This document shows, in pieces, positions 56,001 to 64,000 of a DNA stretch of 64,000 nt; position 1 is the first letter of the stretch, and each line of letters begins with the position of its first letter. The stretch spans positions 191,001 through 255,000 of the forward strand of contig CAMXCT020006632.1 of assembly GCA_947184155.2 (NCBI GenBank). The letters are read 5' to 3'. The position numbers were made by a program, and so were the translations under genes. The notes under the pieces were generated by a model. It did not search any database and was not told where the DNA came from. It saw only the letters and a program-made list of their open reading frames with translations. The DNA is from Cladocopium goreaui. Taxonomy: Eukaryota; Sar; Dinophyceae; Suessiales; Symbiodiniaceae.

Positions 56001-58765
56001 ACACGACATTACTTGTCTGTGAGCCAGCAGGGGGCGCGTGGAAGGGGATGATACCCTAGCCTGGGTTGTCCTCCACATGCGAGGCTAGCCTGGGTTTGGT
56101 ATCCTGGTGTGGCTTTGGATGCCTTTATCAAAGGGCACGGTGATTGCAGAGAAAAAGGTGGCGCTAGCACCGTGTGTCGAAGCAGAAGGGTGTCTGAGTG
56201 CATATATATATATATACATGTGTATATGTGTAGTACGCAAATATTACATTGTATAATATATATGCATGCATGCATGCATGCATCCATCCATCCATACATA
56301 CATACATACATATATATATATATTCACAAATAACCATTATGGTTTACTGGTATCCTGTAGTTGATAGCAGTTTCTGCCCCAGTCTTTGCATTTCTGAGGT
56401 TCTTGCTCACACTGCTTTTGCTTCCTCACCTGGAGGAAAGCCCTGCGGGGCGTATCGTATATGTTTCTGCAAAGGCACATGAGCCAAGGACTCAGTCGGC
56501 GTGTGCAAAGGGGGTCAGTACCGTTTTGACGGTTGATGATGTTCACCGAATGATTTTAAGACTTCCTTTCGACTGAGGTGGGGGAACATCAGCATAGAGG
56601 CGCTTTCTGAAACTTCCTGATTGATTGCAAGCCAGGTACAGTACATGCTGAAGTTTCAACCACGCGTGGCAAAAGTTGTATGCATCAGGATTTGAAGAGC
56701 AGAAAAGTGCTGGATTTGGATTTTCCAAAAAGGCCAGCGTCCGGGGATTATATGCATTTGGCAGTGACATTCTCGATTGCCGTGGAAGAAACCTGCAATG
56801 CACAGGAAAATGCCAATGCTCGGCAATCTCGCTGGCTCTTATGCCGATTCCAAGTTAGCGCAGGCCAGGGGAGCAGTAAAACAACTGCGCGACGAAAAGG
56901 TGCAAAAAGTCCGAAAAGGTAATTGCAAAATGTTGCAAATTGACACCTTGGGAAGCAATGACAAAACGGCGACAAGACTTGAAGTAGTTGAAGCATGTAA
57001 AGACCAAACAATATATAGTGTGTAAATATCCGTTTGAAAGTGATACCAGTACTATGGGACTATCTAGCGTAGCTAAGACTAGTAAGTACATCATACAGTC
57101 ATACCCTATTTGATTAAGGGCCTGCAAATTGACAGGCTGTTGGTTTTTCAGAAAATGCAAACTGTGCAGTTGTCGGCTTTTCAGAATTGATTTCGCTTCC
57201 AGGTGCTGTTTACACTTGCCTTAGCTAGACGTTTGCCTCCACATGCAGTGGCCTTATGACCAAGTATTTTCGCTTGGACGACTGGAACAAGTGGAAGACA
57301 TCTGAGAGAAATCAATCAGTAGTGTTGAAAAACAGATATTATGATATAAAAAGAGTCTTCCAGATCTTCCAGTCCTACAAGACCTGTGTGAACTGTTTTT
57401 TTTTTGAGACTTGGTCGGAAGCAGAAAAGCTGTGACAAGCAGACGGACCTTTGCGAGGTCGTCATCCATAGTTTGCACCCCGCCATTGCTCAGCGGTTGC
57501 CTCAAGCTGTTGTTGCGATCATAGGTGATGAATGGTGATGACAGCTCTTGCTCCTTAGCTTGCTGGATTGGTTCAGATATGTTCAGATATTTGTCTTGAT
57601 GCTGAGGACTCAGGAAAAACATGAAAGGTTTGAAGGGCCTCAAAAGTGCCTCCGCTTGCTTTCTGAGCCTACATGCTTAGTTGGGAAGTGCTGGTTTCAA
57701 AGGTACTTGTTCACCTACATCCTGCAGCCTCTCGCAAAATTGCTTGGTTTTATGCAGTCCGAGGAGACACTTCCAGGTCAAACATGGTCAAATCAGATCA
57801 AGTCGCATTGATATTGTCCTATGATGTCGTATGATGTCGTATGATGTCATGTGTCTTGCCATTCAACACGCTTGCTCTGCCAGGAGGATGCGCCAAAGAC
57901 GCAAATTCACGTGTCTACACATCCTTCTGTGCAGGACAGTGATATCAAGAAGTTGGAGATGGTGGAGTGATCGGTATATTTAATGGCATACTTCTACATA
58001 CTTCTCCCACGTTCCTGAAACATTTCATTTGATCCACAGACACAAACATCAAACTTCTCTGATACTATAAAAGTCAAGTCCGTATATATGATGTATCGAA
58101 ACCAGGGCAGGGACCAAGACTGTTTCAAAGCCACTTGAATGCTGGCCTTGCTTCAGGCGGTATCAGGCCGCTACTACTCATCGCTGTCACCTCCTTTGGT
58201 GAAGTGCGGCAAGCAGGCTAGTTGGGAACGGGACATGGTGCTGTTCAGACAAGATAGTTTGACATTGTTTGACTATGTGTGACTGCATTCAGATGGGTCA
58301 GTAGTATGTTCGGTTGCTTTCTACTTTCACTCTGCTTCTCTTAGATTTTGACAATTGAGTGTGAGAATTGTATCCGATCAAGCCGACACAGCATGACGCT
58401 CAGCACGGTACATCTTGAGGCGGAGGACTGTGGAGTGGCCAGCGTTTCTGCTACTGCTTCCAACCGCCTCTTGCAAGAGGACAGTCGAAGTTTCGGGTTG
58501 GAGATTGTTGGAGGATGGAGGATTGACGGCCTTTCAAAAGGAGATTGGTGGCTGGAATAAAGTGGGACAGTGTTTCTTGGAGAAGTTTCACCAGGACACA
58601 CACACACACACCCGACATGACAGATCGTGCAGAAACTGGGCGGTAGACAGGCACTGAAGTACACTTACACGAATGATCCTTCATACAAAGCAGCGTGAGG
58701 AACTATTCACAGCATCCTGTGAACTGCTTGACTTAACAGACGGTCCCTGTGCTCGCGAAGCATGA
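47070..58765 (+). CDS. Short-chain dehydrogenase/reductase gene B (about 20 small exons, interrupted by a retrotransposon in an intron)
   Basis: Tandem paralogue of gene A, same strand. Tentative 5' part from ATG 47070 and 47207. Firm exons: 47373-47489, 48122-48157, 48619-48666, 48913-48984, 49060-49116, 49321-49344, 49502-49518, 56399-56482, 56578-56599, 56689-56732, 56806-56863, 57203-57250, 57458-57492, 57703-57763, 57884-57934, 58157-58216, 58420-58479, 58700-58765 (319 residues, frame intact). Motifs: [59 protein letters not shown]. Donors are 12 GC, 4 GA, 1 GT. All catalytic residues are kept, so it looks functional. The intron after the 17-nt exon is 6.9 kb because it holds retroelement 2; the same intron in gene A is 126 bp. 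Whether that intron is still spliced needs transcript data. Confidence 0.9.
48313..48345. repeat. TA microsatellite in an SDR B intron
   Basis: Short run of TA repeats. Confidence 0.8.
49743..50200. repeat. TATG/TGTATA microsatellite left of element 2
   Basis: Mixed TA, TATG and GTAT repeats over about 450 bp, interrupted by some unique sequence. The last 24 bp (from 50177) recur with two extra TA units at 56201-56228, right of element 2. Confidence 0.85.
50238..51632 (+). CDS. Element 2 Gag-like protein
   Basis: 464 residues from the first ATG, 37 bp inside the element. Residues about 20-185 are globular and acidic ([48 protein letters not shown]). The middle (about 230-300) is very Arg/Ser/Lys-rich ([20 protein letters not shown]), a likely nucleic-acid-binding or SR-like segment. 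The C-terminal 150 residues form helices ([20 protein letters not shown]). No CCHC knuckle is present. Position upstream of RT and the basic segment suggest the Gag role; no homology could be checked. It overlaps the Pol frame, which lies in the -1 phase. Confidence 0.65.
   Translation: MRSFGSQWKGRSWAQPPQGGVPLEWGMDALKQYGKELGLTVDEVDLALRLERPASDASWVTAADLGPEALRIAVETMESGRYVEYACYDDRGNPQGRAIIKLRSWEDQVQGLLTAEHGEASDEYYQWYADNTLAAGAVYHICSGEQKRCRMKLARGDKREMVHLDHWRLLSPAAMMNAAYLRPLGERLGRKQLEAKAQAKMAAPVVDPPGGTGLEAAVEAARKAVESIGPAQGQARERSPRRRHSQSPSEKRGRTRSLDEHLRKGIERTKELERSRSKKRGRTDKTDRRERSSDSSRSSGSSHFRKTSARGGDLWRVAQKKPGHLAVRSLNEMTRYLSERTDWAEDENAWSGQKVMAYLNQVVLVNHQPAKIGVRSHRELVTLAMALDAILAGQLKQSLDLLMQRFKAVEASFQEGGWNTAKHLEIIPPSAASLTREDERHMAARSELQAVKLRESLAKLQRPK
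51179..54028 (+). CDS. Element 2 Pol: reverse transcriptase and first part of RNase H
   Basis: Open frame of 949 codons. Its first 450 nt overlap Gag and are probably a shadow; real translation likely enters from Gag by a -1 shift or re-initiation near 51600. After a basic linker ([18 protein letters not shown]), the RT domain begins around 52800: [35 protein letters not shown] (motif A), [14 protein letters not shown] (motif B), [11 protein letters not shown] (motif C, Tyr codon 53381, catalytic YLDD). At about 53865-53915 [16 protein letters not shown] is the first RNase H strand with its Asp. The frame ends at TAG 54026-54028 about 110 bases later, at or near a deletion junction. RT looks intact. 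Confidence 0.85.
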   Translation: MASCPKEARAPGGQISQRDDSLFIRADRLGRGRERLERAKGDGVLESGRPCESPARKDRSPVPQRAGDTSHGSRRHSGGPIKAEPGSAHAALQGGRGILPGRGMEYREASGDHSPLGGIAHEGGRAPHGRQVRTPSSQAERESGKAAKTEIGSRQRARPGDGEVRESSPPRPRSSGRAAPKRLEDRPREARDKSPFRGKAPAGFPTRGPPLDVLDDRPQVRSRKRRAASEPKELYRERDRRQSSEPRKKSRKAKAVDTEAKGKEEELPKSRKARRRRREESEECDLDLNAAASSLLREWLSDNPPKGLSSAQLVKHLALQLMAVEGPLKEYFLWSLQSPSPREGRMQNLFPLPLWYDGREALNEILDEMKVKDEPGDWRKRGDTKGRASKVLRGQGLRAWHGLVVVMLNFMYGDRAVGTRPTPSGQATAPQERALETLWELVRVFIDEKEANGVPRTSMEDWDVAIDSLRVSYTGEVIEKAVPLTLNQVLPGLPSPEHGGLVDILAVLPEELQETVKHPEKLVLSPPQGLPPRPKVHASSAEWNKIAKALYERGLVRPVRRCPEMEGVKLLNGAFGVPKPGKVTPEGDPVLRFIIDLRSTNFFMAQIQGDTGLLTGAASFQRLIIEDQHELLVSGEDLTSAFYLFRLPEAWADYMVIEKEVPLEALDLEGSGMTRLGVCVLPMGWASAVGLMQAAHRQIALRSRALGGAGLSALAEISRAAVFPDLSEMPAWNIYLDDTTVIEQVEKCVVAELEGKPAEEQEQLRKAYAWWGIPVNAEKALKRVREAERLGSLIDGKNGVLRTKAKRSLDLYGLGSWIRSLKKVPRKALQVYAGKAVHILQFRRCLFSVMEVIFVEIARGAEEIVISGALQQEMLLLEAMLPLAQFDLKARVDPVVTCSDACETGGGMCISSRLTRAGQEEAMRLADHGIQTPPSGSQEGKLENQSYLS
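54110..55096 (+). CDS. Element 2 cytosine-C5 methyltransferase C-terminal remnant plus second part of RNase H
   Basis: Homology starts before the ATG, at about 54044 ([16 protein letters not shown]). [32 protein letters not shown] and [18 protein letters not shown] match motif IX/X and the C-terminal helix of DNA cytosine-C5 methyltransferases. The cofactor and catalytic half (motifs I, IV, VI and VIII) is missing, so no methylation activity is expected. An acidic linker follows, then the rest of RNase [16 protein letters not shown] (Glu), [20 protein letters not shown] (Asp), [12 protein letters not shown] (last Asp). The methyltransferase was therefore placed between the first strand and the Glu helix of RNase H. 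The frame overlaps the YR ATG by 20 nt. Confidence 0.8.
   Translation: MSGTDEVAKQRWVEDKFRYPPYTYAEVYMVKQDGILRPLKALEREVLMGFPRGYTAALSKKTPQGEDEVQAAEDMRCAALGNSFHTNTVASLIDLALFKMGLKPLIGAKQIVAAFVRSAQQPAEPEAPVKDDLSDTEQVERGREDDEVTVAGELEMTAIQEVSEQFPTDEELLEKERKLSSKLVAAFVRRQEFRGSDVRLDLGSLFRPDSFPRGSIDPSRWLWHPAQAYPFERSEHINVLELRALIHSFEWRVRSSQFSRCRALHLTDSMVALAVVVKGRSSAKVLNRLLRRFAALQLAAGIYPVCGWVESEDNPADEPSRRYAYEGT
55077..56051 (+). CDS. Element 2 tyrosine recombinase
   Basis: 324 residues from ATG 55077; a longer frame from 54954 only shadows RNase H. The N-terminal helical core-binding domain (about 10-120) is followed by the catalytic domain. [13 protein letters not shown] contains the first Arg (R157), [11 protein letters not shown] the Lys turn, [13 protein letters not shown] the HxxR box with Tyr for His (Y249, R252), [16 protein letters not shown] the nucleophile Tyr284. 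All expected residues are present and the frame is intact. It would integrate circular element DNA by strand exchange, leaving no target duplication. The ATG overlaps the end of the RNase H frame, suggesting re-initiation. Confidence 0.92.
   Translation: MPTRVLEGHRTKESRAQARRELGKLSHQVLGQKTERRYHECFTAFCRFHQLQRNFVLPQFEDFDEMVAEYVEVLWESGEAKSLANYTLAAIQHFKPQSKQHIPWSWKLVKVWNQVELPNRATPMSPQMVLAFAGVGLKWKHPRFAWLVIVAFALFLRTGELLSLGPKDITFGNNKAVVFISSSKGTKKAFLPLERLELTEPSALHALRELMKLSKQSPVFWVESRRSFMDTWHSVVADLGLPEGFYKPYSLRRGGATSAYKNGASLDELVTKGRWQHIHTARIYLDTGLQALATLQIPTAAHPRIQSATRHYLSVSQQGARGRG
56201..56320. repeat. Microsatellite right of element 2
   Basis: TA repeat, then GCAT, CCAT and CATA tetranucleotides. 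The first 28 bp are near-identical to the end of the left flank. Confidence 0.85.
57821..57850. repeat. Decamer repeat (ATGATGTCGT), 3 copies
   Basis: Three 10-bp copies in an SDR B intron, the last with one change. Confidence 0.9.
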
Positions 58766-61142
58766 AACATTGGTACTTCGTAGTGTCTGGACGGAATAAT
58801 CACTGCAAAGGCGGTGGCAGTTCCAACGCTTCTGTTGCCAAAAACAGCGCCGTGTGAAACACAACGCGGTCGGAGCCGAGCCGAGTTTTAAGTTTGCTGA
58901 TTCTGACACATCCTACCACCACAATCGTCCATGCCTCTGCCAGCACTTAACCATCCATTGATGGAGTTGGTGACATTGATGGAAATTGCATAATGATGCA
59001 TATTGATCATATTGTTGCTTCCCATCGTTTGCCTCCCAATTCAAAACATGTTAAAACTATAGAGCTTGCAGGTCCTAGCTGGTGGCACATCGCTGCTCAG
59101 CGAACCTGGCGGCACTGGTCGTTTGATTCTTGAGGATGATGACACGGGGCACACGCTTCACGTATTTCATATTGATTCAGCTGTCAATGCCAAATAGTCA
59201 AATAGTTCAACGGGAGTTCGTTGAGCAGACACTATTTTAGCCTGCTGGCTCATTCTGCGTCATAGTCCATCAGCCAGAATTGTAAGATTGCTATTGGGAT
59301 GTATTGGGTACAAGTGATGTGCAAGGGCTTGACAGTATCCTGAGATATCCTGAGTGATTATTCCCACCAGGTTGAATTTGTGCATACATGTTCCATCATG
59401 TTCCCGTAAAATGCGTAGCATTCTCAAGAGGCTTTGGGTGAGGGTCAGAGTGCAGGACGAGGATGGTGCTCCTCAAGTAGTATCGATGTCAGTTCCAGTC
59501 TCAACGTCTCACCAGCTCCAAAGACTTCTGCGGATTTCGAGAGGTCAGATCATCAGATCAGCTCAGTCTTCAAAGTTGGCCTTGAGGATCCATCATGGCC
59601 AAAACCCTGAGGCCCTTTTCGAGTGCCAAACACCGCCGCTTGGTGTTTCGGTCCTGGCTTGCGATGGGGAGCAGGCGAGATCACAGTGTGAATTGTTTTC
59701 ATAGACTTTGATGTTTTTTTTTACATGTTTTTTACATGTTTTTTACATCCTGTGGGGTGTTGCAGGCTCAGCAAACCTATCTCTGGGCATGCAACAGCTG
59801 CACCTCTTGGCAGGCTGGCCGTGCACTTCTTGATGCTGGAGCATCCTTTGCAATCGTTGCCACGGGACAACTGCGTCAGAACCCTCAGTGATGAAAAATG
59901 ATGGAAAAAGTGGTGGGATCGTGGGATCTCGCAAAGTCTTACAAGGTTCCAAACTCAAGATCTTTCCGTTTGAGCTCCAGCAAAAAAAGTGATCTAGGGT
60001 CTAGGGATATCTAGGGTTGAATGTGTTTGCAGTTTGCATTCAATGCTATACCGATCTATACTGTAAACCACCCATCCAATAATATCCAACAAGCGACGCG
60101 CGGAAATAGTGACTGTTACAGTAAAGTAAATGGTGTGCGTGGAGCAGTGCTGACAAAGCTAAGGTGATTCGACCGCCCGCATGTTTGCATCCCACTTTTA
60201 TCGGAGACTTCACTGTGCTTGCAGAGGGCTAGAGTGCTGGACTTACGGCAGTGAGTTGCAGTGCTAAACATCGAAATAGATCGAAATGCAGAACGTGGAA
60301 AGCTTGAGAAATCGAGTTTGCCAAGGACATCCAACTTCTTGCCCGAAGGCGAAAGGGATCAAAAAGGATAGAATCTGCAGAGTCCGCGGAGAATACACAA
60401 ATATACATAAATATGTTTTTTGAAAAAATATACACAACAACGAAAAATGATCGAAAATTAGGATACTTTTAGAGGCACTCGTGAAGTATGTGAAGTCTTA
60501 GGCAGCAAACTTCAGAAAGCTGGCAGTCAGCGTCGTTGATCCTGTCACATGTCACATCCTGGCCAGGTTTTGCATCTCGAGTGCAATTAGCTTTCAGAGC
60601 TGCCAAAGAGGTGCCACAGCCCAGGGCCAGTTCTACGCCATCCTCCCATTGTGCAAGTCCAAGTGATCCAAGTGTTCAGGCTTTGAAGATTTCTGCGAAT
60701 GCAGCAATCCGCGCAGATGCACCCCAGTTGATTCTTCTAGAAAAAGGCCCGAGAAGTTTCATAGCGTGCCTGTTTGTCTCTGAGGACCAAGACACAATAC
60801 ACTTTGCATCACTTTACCATTACTAGATGCGACGTATCCGTTTCATATGTTTCCATACTGCAGTTCGTTTTCATTGCACTGGCTGTCAGTGATTGCTGTT
60901 CCGCTGTCGCAGGTTCGCTTCCGCCTGCTCCGCTGGGAAGGATTTCGGATGATTTCGGACTCGCACAATCTCACAGTGTTCCACGATGTTCCACGATTGT
61001 TCAGACGGTTGGAAGTATCTACAGTGAAAAACAAAGACCGTGACCATCGAGGAGCTGCAATTTGTGGGTGCCAGTTGCTATATCTCCTGAGACCCGAGGC
61101 AGGTTCATTGCTAATGGTATGGCATTGGTCATTTCACATCAT
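58766..61142. other. Unassigned region downstream of SDR gene B
   Basis: Begins with likely 3' flanking DNA of SDR B, similar to 46671-46750. Period-10 duplications GATTTCGGAT (60941-60960) and GTTCCACGAT (60978-60998). Open frames at 59354-59704 and 60536-60826 have no recognised motif. Confidence 0.4.
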
Positions 61143-61284
61143 TTTACAACATGTCACAGCATTTTACAACATGTCACAGCATTTTACAACATTTTACAAC
61201 ATTTTACATCATTTTACATCATTTTACATCATTTTACAACATTTTACAACATTTTACAACATTTTACAACATTTTACAACATTT
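61143..61284. repeat. Decamer array (CATTTTACAA/CATTTTACAT), about 14 units
   Basis: Tandem 10-bp units with variation at one or two positions. CATGTCACAG units interrupt the start. Confidence 0.95.
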
Positions 61285-62996
61285 GGCCATATGTGCTGTC
61301 CCAACTGATCTCACTGCTTTGGTTGATGTTGATTCAATCCAGCAGGCTCAGCCCAGCAAGGAGTGGTCGCAGGTGACGTCGAGGCACACATTCCTCAGCC
61401 TATGTTACGCTACACATACGCTACACATTGCTTGGCCAGCCGTGTACCAATGTAGAAGCTATGACCAATATGTATCAATATGTACTGTACCAGTACATTT
61501 CCTGATTTTCCTGAAACCATCAAAGGAACAGCCATGGCCCATTTGTCGACTATGGCAGCGGGACGATCCAATACCCGTTCCAGCGCTGCCTGTGAGTACC
61601 TCTAGCAGAAGCCTTCCAGAGGACAATAGCGTTGTAACATGTTGTAACATGGCCCAAGTCATCCAAGTCCTGGTGAGTTCCTTCCAGGAACTTCCATGTC
61701 TTTGGATGGAAGATTTCTTTGGTATCCTCGATGTCCCTAGGCCCTAGATGCCTGAAAAAGATATCTCTGTTCTTATCTCTTGTAGTTCTTTCCTAAACCT
61801 ATCTAAATCTCTAGCTTGAAATTGTTACATACTGTATCATACTGTTACATGTCCAATATGATAACAACAATAAAACAACATGACACAACCCTGGTGCCAG
61901 GATTGTGAGGACTTTCTGGGGCGAGGTTCTGACCTTCAAAGGCTTCTGCAACAACTTGGGGCGCCAAGAGGTGAGCGCGCCCTCCCTTTCTTTTTTCGCT
62001 GGTCCAACTGATCGCTGAAAAGTTGGATTATGTGTGATTATATGATATTATTATAACATTTATAACATATGATATGGTGGGTATAATGGTTATTTACGGT
62101 TATACCAACATGAATTGATATGATGATAACTGGTTGATGTATGGATTATATGGATTGATATGGCAATGGATTATAACTGGTTTTGTGCCCACATATTGTC
62201 AATCATGATGGATGTTCTTACCAATATTAGTAGGAGATTACAGTATAGGAAATTAGAATGGCCAATCAGGTTTTCTAATGGGATTACTTTAACCCATGTC
62301 ATATGCAATGTTTTGACGATGGCATAATAATGCATAATATGTATATATATATATTTATTCATATGAATATCCATAAAACTGTAGACTTCAAAATAGTTTG
62401 CTGATGTTTGTTAGAACAGATGCGGAAAGACAAGAGCTTTGAATATTGTAGGAGTCATGTAGTGTCTTGGCCAGATGTTTTTCCATCGAAGTTGACATCG
62501 TTTGGCAACTGAAGGTCGGCGTGTGATCGTCCTGCATGGACCCTGCGGAATCGGGAAGAGTGCGATCAGACTTGGCCTCAGTGCTTCTTCCAACAAGTTC
62601 CAACAAGTTCCAACATGTCAAACACTTGCTCTGAGAGCCCAGGGGAGGAAAGATGGACTAAGTTCTTCAATATGACGGAGATACCTTAGACATCCTTAGA
62701 CATCCTTGGACCTGCCTCATGCACATTCCTGCAGCTTCAAAGTCTAAGAAACGTGTTCTGCCCTGATTTGTTTTCGTGTATTTGATTGAAATTTATTGGA
62801 TACAAGAACCCTTACGCCTGAAACGCGAGTTGACCACAGGCGCAGAACTTTGCCGCTTTGCAACTGCTCCTGGGCGCAGATTTGCACCGGTGTGGAGCAC
62901 AGCAGAAAGACAGCAGTAAAACTACATAATTTTGCTGCGCCTGATTGTGTGTAAAGATGTGTTGCACCATGTTGCTCCGTTTGCAAGAGAAAGAGA

Positions 62997-63036
<40 letters not shown>

Positions 63037-63827
63037 TAGATAGAGAACAATTGGTTGGAGGAGAGTCAGGTTTTCTTCAGACCTTGAACGTGCCAGAGAA
63101 GGCACTTCATTTTGTTTTGCGATTCAAAGGTCAAGGGCAGGCACCGGTTGGCTTACGTGCATGGCGCTGAGCAACTTCAAAGGGAATGCATTTTGCTGAG
63201 AGAGCAATAAAGCATGAAGAGCAGTACAAAGACCAACATAGACCAACAAAACATAAACACCCATAACAAAAAAACACTACATTTACAAGGAAGAGGCAGC
63301 AAAGAGCAGTACAGCGTCAACTGCGCCACGAGGTCCTTGCAAAATTCATCGATGGATTCGGAGACAGGCTGCAATGCTGAGACATGAGTTTGACTTTCAG
63401 ATTTTAAGGGTATGTTTAGAATTTTCTAGAGATCTCCAACTTCTGCTGGCACAGGCACAGAGGCTTGCGCCCACTTATCAATTTTCGCTGCTGCGGCTTG
63501 GTTTGCCAAAGCTCTTAAGTTCACAGAGCCAGAGCAAACTCGGTTGAAAGATCCTGTTGTAACAACCAACCAATTCATCGGCTCCATCTGGGCCTAGGCT
63601 GCTGGGCTTGCCTCCAATGGACGAGCATGTGCGATGCCCTGCTGATGTTGCATGTGTGGCTTGGGTTTTTGATGAATGGTGTGTTGCTTATCATTGTGAT
63701 TATGATTATGATCATTTATGATCGATTGTTTGTCAACAGCGGCATTCTCAATCATAAAACCAATATTGATTTTCCCTGAAACTTGATGGATGTATCTACT
63801 GTTGTGGTATTGTTCAATGCTGTTCAG
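61285..63827. other. Unassigned region
   Basis: Period-10 duplications at 62588-62618 (TTCCAACAAG) and 62684-62707 (CTTAGACATC), a TA run near 62341-62353, and a TAGA/CAGA tetranucleotide run at 62996-63045. A segment near 61885-61970 could be an exon (CQDCEDFLGRGSDLQ) but is not recognised. Confidence 0.4.
62996..63045. repeat. TAGA/CAGA tetranucleotide repeat
   Basis: Directly visible run of about twelve tetranucleotides. Confidence 0.9.
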
Positions 63828-64000
63828 GCCCAGCAAGACATTGCTCATCCTTTTGGCTGTGCAGCCGCCTTCAGAGACAACAACTGTTCAGGTTTGCTGA
63901 TCGATCGTGCGGAGAAGCAGTTTGGTTGGTGGGGACACTTGGGAAACTCTGCGGGTCTGGAAATTGACTCAGCCAGAGCAATGGGCAAAACGGCACAGCT
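63828..64000 (+). CDS. Possible exon open to the end of the window, unknown protein
   Basis: After TTCAG|G at 63827 the + frame stays open for 57 codons to the last base (HPFGCAAAFRDNN, KQFGWWGHLGNSAGLEIDSA). Composition is varied and not repeat-derived, which favours real coding sequence. There is no ATG at the start, consistent with an internal exon, or with two exons if CAG|GT at about 63893 is a splice site. No family recognised. Confidence 0.3.

Larger units (their letters stand above)
50201..56200 (+). mobile_element. YR retrotransposon element 2 inside SDR gene B intron
   Basis: About 6 kb with gene order Gag, RT, first half of RNase H, methyltransferase remnant, second half of RNase H, YR, all on the + strand. 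This is the DIRS/Ngaro-type order with YR last, unlike element 1, so the two belong to different lineages. I found neither split direct repeats nor inverted terminal repeats, so the ends are set by the flanking microsatellite and may be truncated. A short direct repeat CTAGCCTGGGTT occurs twice after YR (56053 and 56087). RT, RNase H and YR frames are open; the methyltransferase is deleted of its catalytic half. Confidence 0.85.

Noticed and set aside
50201..56200. DIRS-type inverted terminal repeats for element 2
   Set aside because: I compared both ends by eye in direct and reverse-complement orientation and found no convincing match.
59990..60017. TCTAGGG-like triplet as interstitial telomere repeat
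   Set aside because: Only about three imperfect copies, and not the TTTAGGG unit; chance or local duplication is enough.
1..64000. tRNA, rRNA or snRNA genes
   Set aside because: A few GGTTCGA-like motifs were seen, but none had matching acceptor and anticodon arms, and no rRNA segment was recognised.

Overview
This window looks like nuclear DNA of a dinoflagellate, most likely a Symbiodiniaceae-type genome. Four things point there. (1) Two paralogous genes can be rebuilt from 17-117 nt exons with AG|G acceptors and mostly GC or GA, rarely GT, donors. (2) Part of the dinoflagellate spliced leader (CCATTTTGGCTCAAG) lies inside a retrotransposon repeat. (3) Two tyrosine-recombinase (YR) retrotransposons carry methyltransferase-type domains. 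(4) Gene density is low and short tandem repeats are abundant. All recognised genes are on the + strand.

Layout. 1-13 kb: mostly unassigned DNA with decamer tandem arrays at 7261-7430 and 10611-11917. 13.07-14.32 kb: exons of a PPPDE-type (DESI-like) peptidase gene. 14.3-29.6 kb: unassigned DNA, fold-back repeats (16.5-17.0 kb), a 0.9 kb pyrimidine-rich microsatellite field with a 554-nt G-less tract, and a few exon-like segments. 29644-39743: a complete 10,100-bp YR retrotransposon (element 1) with split direct repeats A1...B1A2B2. It encodes a Cys-rich ORF1, a YR fused to a zinc finger and a phosphatase-like domain, a Gag-like zinc-finger protein, a methyltransferase-like plus DUF4326-like protein, and RT-RNase H. 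Several frames are broken. 41873-46670 and 47070-58765: tandem short-chain dehydrogenase/reductase (SDR) genes A and B, about 20 small exons each. 50.2-56.2 kb: a second YR retrotransposon (element 2: Gag, RT, cytosine-methyltransferase remnant inside RNase H, YR) inside one intron of SDR gene B. 58.8-64 kb: unassigned DNA, a decamer array at 61.14-61.28 kb, and an open exon-like segment running off the window end.

Most interesting signals. Element 1 carries eleven short hairpins with a constant GGYGA loop and different, self-complementary stems. In the nine coding copies the loop base is C exactly where T would make an in-frame UGA stop, and T elsewhere. The repeats of the same element hold a long palindrome built on a spliced-leader-like sequence. 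The element also encodes a CX5R phosphatase-like domain on its recombinase ORF, which I do not know from other YR retrotransposons. All functional assignments come from reading motifs by eye; no database search was possible.
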